Source of the DNA: CBDDKS01 sp965230335
Lineage (GTDB): Bacteria > Pseudomonadota > Gammaproteobacteria > Enterobacterales > Kangiellaceae
Assembly: GCA_965230335.1 (NCBI GenBank)
Contig: CBDDKS010000006.1
Coordinates: 1,488,001 to 1,552,000, forward strand
Direction of reading: 5' to 3'
Length of the DNA stretch: 64,000 nucleotides
Part shown: positions 44,194 to 52,500 of the stretch, piece after piece
Layout: every line of letters starts with the position of its first letter
Position numbering within the stretch: position 1 is the stretch's first letter
Translations under genes and position numbers: made by a program
The notes under the pieces: model-generated
The model's input: the letters and a program-made list of their open reading frames with translations, nothing else
Told to the model about the DNA's origin: nothing
Database searches by the model: none

Positions 44194-45126
44194 ATGGATT
44201 TTCCTTACATCGATCCTGTTATTGTCCATATTTGGGGTCCTATTGCATTACGTTGGTATGCACTTGCTTACTTGTTAGGCCTTTTTGCTGCTATATGGCT
44301 AGGGAATTATCGAGCCAAGCATTCCAGCGGATTGTGGACTCAAGAGCAGGTCTCTGATTTTATGTTTGTTGGCTTTTTGGGTGTTATTCTTGGTGGGCGT
44401 ATTGGTTATGTTTTGTTTTATCAATTTTCTGGTTTTCTGGATAATCCATTTTACCTGTTTAAAGTTTGGGAAGGCGGCATGTCTTTCCATGGTGGTTTAA
44501 TAGGCGTGCTGGTTGCCATTGCCTATTATAGCCGCAAAACAAAAAAGGCTTTTTTTACCATTGGTGATTTTCTGGTGCCTCTATTACCGATTGGTTTAGG
44601 TATGGGGCGTCTGGGTAATTTTATTAATGGCGAGCTGTATGGCAGAGCGGTTGTTGATCAAACGTTGCCTTGGGCAATGCGTTTTAAATGTAATGAAGAA
44701 CTGGCGCCTTGGTATACGGCTTGTGATCCAGAAGGGTTATTGCGTCATCCATCACAGTTGTACCAATTTGCACTAGAAGGTGTTGCCCTCTTTATTGTGT
44801 TATATTGGTTTAGTTCAAAATCAAGACCCAGAGCAGCCGTTTCAGCCGTCTTTTTAATAGGTTATGGTATTTTCCGGTTTTTTGTTGAGTTTTTCAGAGA
44901 GCCCGATGCACATTTAAAAGAAATGGCAGAATTTTTGACTATGGGCCAGGTTTTATCAATACCTATGGTGATTGCGGGCGGTTATTTATTCTATTTGGCA
45001 TATAAAAAACCCGTCTTTGATGTTGCAGAACCAAAAGAGGATAATGTAAAACAAGATCACACAATCAATACTAAAAAAAACAAATCCATCACTAAGAAAA
45101 AAACCAATAAAAAAAGAAAACGTTAA
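44194..45126 (+). CDS. lgt: Prolipoprotein diacylglyceryl transferase
   Basis: Inner-membrane enzyme that attaches diacylglycerol to the lipobox cysteine of prelipoproteins. It has 310 residues, longer than usual because of a Lys-rich tail (about 280-310, KKNKSITKKKTNKKRKR). The family signature GMGRLGNFINGELYGR is present (about residues 136-151), together with EGGMSFHGGLIGVL (the conserved H region) and FRFFVEFFREPDAH. Seven helices are recognisable. It is required for the lipoproteins seen in this window. thyA follows 15 bp later. Confidence 0.97.
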   Translation: MDFPYIDPVIVHIWGPIALRWYALAYLLGLFAAIWLGNYRAKHSSGLWTQEQVSDFMFVGFLGVILGGRIGYVLFYQFSGFLDNPFYLFKVWEGGMSFHGGLIGVLVAIAYYSRKTKKAFFTIGDFLVPLLPIGLGMGRLGNFINGELYGRAVVDQTLPWAMRFKCNEELAPWYTACDPEGLLRHPSQLYQFALEGVALFIVLYWFSSKSRPRAAVSAVFLIGYGIFRFFVEFFREPDAHLKEMAEFLTMGQVLSIPMVIAGGYLFYLAYKKPVFDVAEPKEDNVKQDHTINTKKNKSITKKKTNKKRKR

Positions 45127-45141
45127 TAAAGAGACATTTCA

Positions 45142-45936
45142 ATGAAGCAATATCTTGATATGATGCGTCATGTTTTAGAACATGGCAATGAAAAAGGTGA
45201 TCGTACCGGTACCGGTACAAAAAGCGTTTTTGGATATCAAATGCGATTTAATTTACAGGAAGGGTTTCCTTTGGTTACCACAAAAAAATTACATCTTCGT
45301 TCGATTATTTATGAATTACTTTGGTTTTTAAAAGGGGATACCAATATTCAATATTTAAAAGACAATGGTGTGTCGATTTGGGATGAATGGGCAGATAATC
45401 ATGGTGATTTAGGCCCTGTTTATGGTGAGCAATGGCGAAGTTGGAAAAAGCCGGATGGCGGCAGCGTTGATCAAATCAGCCAATTAATCGAACAAATTAA
45501 AAATAATCCGGACAGTCGACGGTTAATGGTTGTTGCTTATAATCCAGGGATTGTTGATGAAATGGCTTTACCTCCCTGCCATTCTTTGTTTCAGTTTTAT
45601 GTGGTCAATAAACGGTTATCCTGCCAGCTTTATCAAAGAAGTGCCGATATTTTTCTGGGCGTTCCTTTTAATATTGCTTCTTATTCATTACTCACACATA
45701 TGATAGCCCAACAGTGTGATTTGGATGTCGGAGACTTTATTTGGACAGGGGGTGATGTACATTTATACATGAATCACATGGAGCAAGCGACATTACAGCT
45801 GACACGAACACCATTGCCTTTGCCACAACTACATATTAACACCAGACCTAAAGATATTTTTAGTTATGAATTTTCAAATTTTGAAATTCAGAATTATCAG
45901 TCACATGAAACCATAAAAGCTCCTGTTGCTATTTAA
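45142..45936 (+). CDS. thyA: Thymidylate synthase
   Basis: Converts dUMP to dTMP using methylene-tetrahydrofolate. It has 264 residues, exactly the E. coli length. The nucleophile is C146 in LPPCHSLFQFYV, and RSADIFLGVPFNIASYSLL and GDVHLYMNHMEQ are the conserved nucleotide- and folate-binding blocks. It directly precedes folA (23 bp gap). This fits a coupled unit, because the dihydrofolate it makes must be reduced by FolA. Confidence 0.99.
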   Translation: MKQYLDMMRHVLEHGNEKGDRTGTGTKSVFGYQMRFNLQEGFPLVTTKKLHLRSIIYELLWFLKGDTNIQYLKDNGVSIWDEWADNHGDLGPVYGEQWRSWKKPDGGSVDQISQLIEQIKNNPDSRRLMVVAYNPGIVDEMALPPCHSLFQFYVVNKRLSCQLYQRSADIFLGVPFNIASYSLLTHMIAQQCDLDVGDFIWTGGDVHLYMNHMEQATLQLTRTPLPLPQLHINTRPKDIFSYEFSNFEIQNYQSHETIKAPVAI

Positions 45937-45959
45937 AATTGAATGGTTATTAAAATCAT

Positions 45960-46460
45960 ATGACAAATAAACCATTAATTTCTTTAATCTGCGCCATGGC
46001 AAATCATCGTGTTATTGGTTTGAATAACCAGATGCCATGGCACATGCCGGCAGATCTTAAACACTTCAAAGTAATCACTTCAGGAAAGCCTGTGATTATG
46101 GGGCGTAAAACATTTGAATCTATTGGAAAACCATTGCCCAACAGACGAAATATGATAGTGAGTCGAACAAAACAGAATAGTTCGGATGATGTAGAATTTT
46201 TTTCTTGTATTGATTCTGCTATTCATGCAGCAGAACATGAAGAAGAAATCATGATTATTGGTGGTGCAAATATTTATCAACAAACACTGAATAAAGCTCA
46301 TCGGCTATATTTAACATTCATTGATTTAACCACAGATGGCGATGCATTTTTTCCAGAATATCAACATCTTAATTTAAAAGAAATAAAAAAAGAACAACAT
46401 AGCGCTGATGAAAAAAATCCTTACGACTATCAGTTTATTACCTATGATGTGATCGAATGA
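45960..46460 (+). CDS. folA: Dihydrofolate reductase
   Basis: Reduces dihydrofolate to tetrahydrofolate with NADPH, restoring the cofactor used by ThyA and the glycine cleavage system. It has 166 residues. The N-terminus ISLICAMANHRVIGLNNQMP, the active-site carboxylate in WHMPADLKHFK, GRKTFESIGKPLPNRRNMIV and IIGGANIYQQTL are the classic DHFR blocks. It is the last gene of the lgt-thyA-folA series; a small lipoprotein gene follows 25 bp later. Confidence 0.98.
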   Translation: MTNKPLISLICAMANHRVIGLNNQMPWHMPADLKHFKVITSGKPVIMGRKTFESIGKPLPNRRNMIVSRTKQNSSDDVEFFSCIDSAIHAAEHEEEIMIIGGANIYQQTLNKAHRLYLTFIDLTTDGDAFFPEYQHLNLKEIKKEQHSADEKNPYDYQFITYDVIE

Positions 46461-46485
46461 TGAAAAAGCAATAGATCGTAAACAT

Positions 46486-46764
46486 ATGAAAATATTTTTA
46501 TTGATTCTTTTTTTATTTATAATAACTGCATGTAATGATCCTATTTATCAATATAAAAAAGCGTTTAAAGAGGGATTAATTGTTCAATGTCAAGAAGACA
46601 CAGCTTGCATTGATTTAATCAAAAAAGAATTTGATGGTTGTATAGAAACATCAGAAGATGATATTCAACATTTATTAACAGCACAATCGGATGAAAAAAT
46701 GACACACATCAATAATAAAATTCGTCAAAATACCTGGGATTGTTTGTTAAAAAAAATATTATAA
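46486..46764 (+). CDS. Small lipoprotein, unknown function
   Basis: A 92-residue protein with a Leu/Phe/Ile-rich signal and lipobox FIITAC (Cys at residue 16), so probably lipidated. The mature part (about 77 residues) is charged and has four further cysteines (in VQCQEDTACI, DGCIET and TWDCLL) that could make disulfides. No family was recognised. It lies 25 bp after folA on the same strand and may be co-transcribed with it. Confidence 0.6.
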   Translation: MKIFLLILFLFIITACNDPIYQYKKAFKEGLIVQCQEDTACIDLIKKEFDGCIETSEDDIQHLLTAQSDEKMTHINNKIRQNTWDCLLKKIL

Positions 46765-47071
46765 ATAGTTTTTGTTATTTGTTCTGAATTATCCATCTTT
46801 AAGATGATTCAGACTTTCCTCCCTGAAAGCTTGTTGAATTTTGAGACTATCTTTTTGCTTCAAGCAAACTGTAACCTAAAAGAATGGCTCCGTACTTAAA
46901 TCATAATACATGACAAGTACCCTCCGTAGGAGTGTTTCGGGCGTTTTGCTGACTTTCCCGCTCTTGGAAAAGTCAGTCGTGATGGCGAAGTCATTGCGAA
47001 ACACTTTATTTTTACATTTTTGAAATATTTATTTTTCTTCTTAAATTTAATGAAAAAATAAAAGTATAATT
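46765..47071. other. Gene-free stretch between lipoprotein gene and repeat
   Basis: I see no gene here. It holds the nested inverted repeat at 46931-47005 (listed separately) and otherwise AT-rich DNA leading into the short palindromic element at 47072-47128. Confidence 0.6.
46931..47005. repeat. Nested inverted repeat, possible structured RNA or mobile remnant
   Basis: Outer arms AGTGTTTCG (46931-46939) and CGAAACACT (46997-47005) pair perfectly. Inside, CTGACTTTCC (46949-46958) pairs with GGAAAAGTCAG (46966-46976) with one bulged base. The stretch is richer in G and C than its surroundings. There is no clear T-run, so it is not an ordinary terminator. Confidence 0.5.
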
Positions 47072-47128
47072 TAGGGGTTGTTTATCTTTTACAGGCTTGT
47101 GTAAGCTATAAAAGATAAATAGCCCCTA
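47072..47128. repeat. Short palindromic element (mini copy of the TAGGGGCTGTT family)
   Basis: Left arm TAGGGGTTGTTTATCTTTTA (47072-47091) and right arm TAAAAGATAAATAGCCCCTA (47109-47128) match in 18 of 20 positions and end in TA. It lies 70 bp before the next start codon. Confidence 0.8.
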
Positions 47129-47198
47129 GGAAAGTTGACTTTTTATGTCATTGTGTTACTTTGTGTATAGGCTTATATTGGAATATGAGGTAACAATT

Positions 47199-47582
47199 AT
47201 GACAAATGATGTAATTATTGCTCGTTATGATTTTCCACATGAAGCACAGTTAGCTAAGATGACTTTGGAAGCTAGTGATATTGCGGCATGGTTAAAAGAT
47301 GAAAACTTTATTCGAATGGATTGGTTTTATTCTCAAGCATTAGGTGGTGTTAAAGTGCTTGTTTCAGAGCAAAATGCAAAATTAGCAAAAGAAATTTTAT
47401 CAAAAGACTTTTCTGATACCCTTGAAAATATTAATGAAAACTTTCAGGATGATTGTTCAAAAAATGAAACTACAAAAAATAGTATTGAGAAAGAAAAAGA
47501 TACACGAAAAAAATTCTGCTTTTATATTATTTTTTATCATGCACTTTTTTATGCACTTTATTTTGGGTACGGTTTAATTTAA
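47199..47582 (+). CDS. DUF2007-domain membrane protein
   Basis: Starts at the ATG 47199 (MTNDVIIARYDFPHEAQLAK), with GAGG at 47187-47190 as ribosome-binding site; the frame is open further upstream but has no better start. It has 127 residues. The N-terminal 70 residues look like the DUF2007 (putative signal-transducing) domain: a short beta-alpha unit with ASDIAAWLKDENF and QALGGVKVLVSEQNAKLAK. After a charged linker the C-terminus is one hydrophobic segment (FYIIFYHALFYALYFGYG). The function is unknown. It is convergent with the three-helix protein gene. Confidence 0.65.
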   Translation: MTNDVIIARYDFPHEAQLAKMTLEASDIAAWLKDENFIRMDWFYSQALGGVKVLVSEQNAKLAKEILSKDFSDTLENINENFQDDCSKNETTKNSIEKEKDTRKKFCFYIIFYHALFYALYFGYGLI

Positions 47583-47607
47583 GTTTTTTTTCTATAAAAA
47601 AAGCATC

Positions 47608-48015
47608 TTAAATCATTTGCATAAAACTATAAAAAGTAACACATGCTCCAAAAAATAATTGTGCAAAAATAAGTCCTCTAATAGCCACTGTATAACGAAA
47701 AATCTTATCTTTGTTTTTTGAATCTTTATCAAATAATTGAAACTCTTTTTGAAAAGAACTTTCAATAGCTTTTAATGCAGGAATGGTGATATTTAATAAG
47801 TTTTGACTTCTTTTATCAATTAAATAAAAAGCGAGTGCAACAAACATAATAAAGCCACCCAAAAAAAATAAAAAAAGATTATTGATTTTATAAGGGATGG
47901 CTGCCAAGACACCACCATCTAAAAAAGTAGAAAATACAATAAAAAAATGAAATCCTTTTAGACGTTGCTCGGCATTAAATTTAAAATGTTCCCAAACGAA
48001 CTGTTCTTCATTCAT
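47608..48015 (-). CDS. Three-helix membrane protein, unknown function
   Basis: A 135-residue inner-membrane protein not recognised by me. Three hydrophobic segments are seen: about 22-41 (FHFFIVFSTFLDGGVLAAIP), 46-65 (FLFFLGGFIMFVALAFYLID) and 113-132 (LIFAQLFFGACVTFYSF). Between the second and third lies a helical polar part (KRSQNLLNITIPALKAIESS). It sits 12 bp after the TRAP binding-protein gene on the same strand. It does not look like a DctQ subunit, so co-transcription does not prove a shared job. Confidence 0.55.
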   Translation of the reverse strand: MNEEQFVWEHFKFNAEQRLKGFHFFIVFSTFLDGGVLAAIPYKINNLFLFFLGGFIMFVALAFYLIDKRSQNLLNITIPALKAIESSFQKEFQLFDKDSKNKDKIFRYTVAIRGLIFAQLFFGACVTFYSFMQMI

Positions 48016-48027
48016 GTTGAATCCTTG

Positions 48028-49128
48028 TTATCGAAGATTAAAGATTTCTTTTTCAGAAATAGTGTGCCAGGGGAAGCATTTATTTTTAAATTTTACATAA
48101 GATTCATAGACTTTTCCTGAAAAGACATCGGACTCAGCACGCTCTTGAACAATCTTATCAGATAAGGTTTTAAAGGTATTTAATACATCATCGGGTAGTC
48201 GTCGCAGCTGAACGCCATGTTTTTCAATTAAGGTAGACAGTGCCTCACTATTATTAAAATCAAAATCAGCAATCAGGTCAGCGTTTGCCATTAAACAGGC
48301 GGCTTTAACAATTTCCTGTAAATCAGAAGGTAGCTGATTAAAAGCCTGTTGATTAATTAAAGCTTCCAATGTTGTACCTGGCTCATGCCATCCAGGATAA
48401 TAATAGTATTTGGCGGCTTTATGTAGACCGAAGGCCAAATCATTGTAAGGACCAACCCACTCAGCAGCATCAATACGACCCATTTTTAAAGCTGAAAACA
48501 GTTCACCGCCAGGAATGAGTTCGGGTGTGCCTCCTGCACGTTTGAAAACATCGCCACCCAAACCGGGAATTCGCATTTTTAAACCTTTAATATCATCCAT
48601 GCTTTGAATTTCTTTGTTAAACCAACCAGCCATTTGTGCGCCTGTATTTCCAGCAGGCATAGGAATTAAATTAAAAGGCTCATAAAGCGTTTGCCACAAT
48701 TCAAGACCACCTCCCTTAAGAAGCCAACTATTCATTTCATTGACATTAAAGCCAAAAGGTAAAGCACTGAAAAAAGGAGCTGATGGTAATTTTCCTAACC
48801 AGTAATAAGAGGCACCATGGCCCATTTGCGCAGTACCTGAAGCAACGGTTTCAAAAACCTGAAAAGCAGGCACCAGATCATTGGCACCAAATACATCAAC
48901 CTGCATACGCCCGCCACTGAGTGTGCCAATTAATTTGGCTAAATATTCAGCAGATTCTCCCAGTCCCTGGAAGTTTTTAGGCCAGGTTGTCACCATGTTC
49001 CACTTGATCACTTTTCCTTTAAACGTGGTTTCTGAAGGTGCTTTTTGTTCATTGTTATTATTTGAGCAACCGGTAAGGCTTGCGGCAAAACCAATACCTA
49101 GTGCAGACATTAAATCACGTCGTTTCAT
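48028..49128 (-). CDS. TRAP-type solute-binding lipoprotein (DctP/TakP family)
   Basis: Extracytoplasmic binding protein of 366 residues. The start KRRDLMSALGIGFAASLTGC combines a twin-arginine-like signal and a lipobox (LTGC), followed by an Asn-rich spacer; the mature protein is probably membrane-anchored. GGRMQVDVFGANDLVPAFQV, WFNKEIQSMDDIKGLKMRIP and AAEWVGPYNDLAFG match DctP/TakP-type TRAP receptors, whose ligands include alpha-keto and other organic acids. No dctQ or dctM permease gene lies nearby, so transport would need a permease encoded elsewhere. The function is inferred from family only. Confidence 0.88.
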   Translation of the reverse strand: MKRRDLMSALGIGFAASLTGCSNNNNEQKAPSETTFKGKVIKWNMVTTWPKNFQGLGESAEYLAKLIGTLSGGRMQVDVFGANDLVPAFQVFETVASGTAQMGHGASYYWLGKLPSAPFFSALPFGFNVNEMNSWLLKGGGLELWQTLYEPFNLIPMPAGNTGAQMAGWFNKEIQSMDDIKGLKMRIPGLGGDVFKRAGGTPELIPGGELFSALKMGRIDAAEWVGPYNDLAFGLHKAAKYYYYPGWHEPGTTLEALINQQAFNQLPSDLQEIVKAACLMANADLIADFDFNNSEALSTLIEKHGVQLRRLPDDVLNTFKTLSDKIVQERAESDVFSGKVYESYVKFKNKCFPWHTISEKEIFNLR

Positions 49129-49530
49129 GGAAAACCTAATAAGAGTAATGATGAAAGTTTTTATTTTACTTTAAAATCATGTTTATCTTAAGCAAAAAAA
49201 GAGTATTAAAAATAATTTTCAATATGAGATTTAGAGGGTTCTTTTGAAATGTAGATGAAGAACAGGTAACTATTGTGTGACGTAATAATAGATTTTTAAT
49301 AAAAGTAAAAAAAATTCTTGCATTACTACAAAAAATTTTGATATTGTATTTTCGCTTTTCAAGAAGCAGAGACATTTTATTATAGGTTTGAACATTATTT
49401 TCGAGAGTTACTGAAGAAGCTGGAATACCGTTATAGATACTGGATTTCAGAGCATCGGAGTAACTCATTCAGGTCATTGATATTAACCCTCTAAGCCATG
49501 AATAGGTTTGGAATTATTTTGAGGTGTGTT
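49129..49530. other. Gene-free stretch before the Rhs gene
   Basis: About 400 bp without a convincing gene. Both strands are very AT-rich. A 100-codon open frame on the minus strand (49166-49468) has no family resemblance and is probably chance. The promoter of the large Rhs gene should lie here, but no convincing -35/-10 pair was chosen. Confidence 0.5.
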
Positions 49531-52500
49531 ATGTCGTTATTTAGACAAGACGATGGGCAGTTTTACTTTTTTTCATCATTGCGATTTTCAAAAGCGAGTT
49601 TTTCAAAAACCAACTTTTTAAAGTTAGGGCAAAACATAAAGCGGTTTTGTGGTGTTGCAGGTATGAGTGCTTTGTTAGGTGTGATATCTCTACCAATAAA
49701 TGCACAAGATGATGATAGTCAGGAAATATCAGCTATTCAAGCTGAAGAGAAGACCCATTATCATTTGAATCGGATAGACAGTCGAGCAGAAGGTTTTGTG
49801 GTTTCACGACGTTATAATTACTTTGCAGGGTCAAACAATCCACAGCATAATCAGGGTTTTCAATTTAATGTTAATGATGCTCAGTTAAGTTATGAAGTCA
49901 TTAATGAATCAGGAGCTAGGTCGTATTTACCCATAGGAGAGTATTGGGTCGTCGCATTAAAATCAAAGCATATTCGTTTTGTGAAAGAAGGAAATGAGTT
50001 TAAAGTATTTAAAAAGCCACAATCCCGTTATCATTTAAGTCAGGAAGGCAATGGTTGGTTATTTAAAAAGGAGGTCACCAGCTATTCGTTAGATGGGGTA
50101 TTCAATAAAGACACAGTCAGTTATCGGTTGGATAGTTCAGGTCGTTTGATTGAATATCAGGATAAGACAAATCATCATGTGTATGAATACACAGGTTTAA
50201 CAACGATGATACAAGGACTCAATGATTCAGAAGAAGCCTTATGGCAAATGCAGCTTGAGAAAGATGCCGATGGACGAGTGGTTGGTTTAGTCAATCCTCA
50301 AGGTGTAGAAAAACGTTATGAGTATGATAGTAAAGGTCGCTTGGTGGCCGCTGTGTATGCCGATAATACAGAAGGTTGGCATGATAATCCGAGAGAATTG
50401 TATCTTTATGAAGATACTGCACATCCGAACTTAATCACTCAGATAGTATCACCATTAAAAGATGTGAGTTTAAAAATCTCCTTGTCAAAGAATGAAGCAG
50501 ATAAGTCTGTATTATTGGTGCAGGAATTACCAGAGCGTGCATCACGTCCTAAGAAAAGCTCAACACAAGAATCGATTGTACAAACCACGACAAGCTGGGC
50601 CAATGGTGTTAGCTTAATAGTAAAAGATAGTGAGAGGAACTATCAACACAATGGAGAGAGTATCAGTAAGGAAGAAGCAGATGAACTACTGAAAGACATT
50701 CGTCATTACTGGGTTAAGCAAGTGGTTGACTATGATGCAGAGGGTTGTGATTGTCAGTATGCCAGAGGGAGTATTCGTAGAGAAGAAAGTCGAGAGAATG
50801 GTTGGCGTAGACAGGTTATCAGTGAATGGTCTGATGGTCGCAAGCGGGTGACAGACTATACAAAAGAAGATAATGTGAGAGGCTTTGTAAAATCTATTAC
50901 GCTTACTCAGGGTAATACCTTATTGAGTCAAAAGATTTATACAGGTACTAGAGAGAATCGTTTATTGTCAGAAGAGACATCGGTATTAAAAACGAATTAT
51001 ACCTATGATACGGCTGGACGAACGATTAAAACCACACGATTGGATAAAACTAACAAGAAAGCCAAATTGGTAGTGAATAGCAACGTATTTAATGCAGAAG
51101 GTCGTTTAATCAAGACAGATGGTGTGCGGGATGATGTGAGAGATATTGAACGTAACAAATACAATGCAAGGGGGCAGTTAATAAAGTCCATCAATGCATT
51201 GGGTCATGTCACACAGTATGAATATGATAGTCAACATCGACTCATTGCAACCATTGATGCTAATGGTGTTAAGGAAGAAACCCATTATGGTCAAGATGGA
51301 CGAGTGGCTCAAAGAATTCGTGCCGCAGGGACATCACAAGCACTGGCTACACATTATTTTTATGATGCAGTTGGGCAGTTGGTACAAGCTGTTACTGGTG
51401 ATGTAAAAAGTAGCAGAAACCAGTTTGATGCTTATGGCCGGTTAGAAAGCACACAGGATGCTTCAGGTAATGCTACTCAGTATCATTATGATAATGAAGG
51501 CAATCTGGTAAAGAGAGCCACGAAAGATATCAATGGAGATATGATACAACAAACCGAGTATGAGTTTGATGCACAAGGTCGTGTGGTGCTGGATAAAACA
51601 ACAGGCACTCAAATGGATTATCTGGATGATAACAGACAACCGACAAAGGTTCTCAATGGAGAAGGTAACCAGATATTGAATCAATATGATTCGGAAGGTC
51701 GACTATCGATAAGCTTTGATGCCGATGAACAACCCACTTATTATGAGTATGATAGTGAAGGACATCAAATTAAAGTCACTGATGCCAGACGTATAGAAAC
51801 CCGATATACCTATGATGGTTTTGGCAGACGCTTGAGTGAAACCAGTGGCTCTAAAGGCACTATTACTTATCAATATGATGCAGCCGGTAATATTGTTAAA
51901 GAAACCCGAGAAAACGGTATTGTGATAAAAAATAATTACGATGCCTTAAATCGAGTCGTCAAAATGGTTTTCTTAAAGAAAGAAACAGACAGCTCTGGCA
52001 AAAAGAAATCCGTAGAGAAAAAGCGTATCGTCTTTAAATATGATAATTGTGAAAACGGTGTTGGCAGACTTTGTATAGTAAAAGGTGCAGGCAGCACGAC
52101 ACGTTATGATTATGATGTACTAGGCAATCGTACACAGGTGAAAGTCAAGTATGATAATCAACCTAAAGCGGATATCACACGGTTTCAATACAATAGCAAC
52201 AGTCAGTTAACTCATTTGGTCTATCCCAGTGGTCTTGAAGTCGAGTATCACTATGCTGAGAATGGTAATGTGAATAAAGTCACTGCCAAGCATCACAATC
52301 AGACTTATACTGTTGCAAATATTGAGTCATCCCATCAACTGAATGCCATCACCTTTGGTAATGGTCTCACACAAAACTTTACACATAATGAACAAGGGCA
52401 GCTTACACAAATCACCACAGGAGACAGTGATACACAAACACAGCAGGTGAATTATGTTTATGATAAGGCAGGTAATATCTCACAAATAGAAAGGCCCTTA

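Noticed and set aside
49166..49468. 100-codon minus-strand frame upstream of the Rhs gene
   Set aside because: AT-rich low-complexity translation, no ribosome-binding site and no family match.
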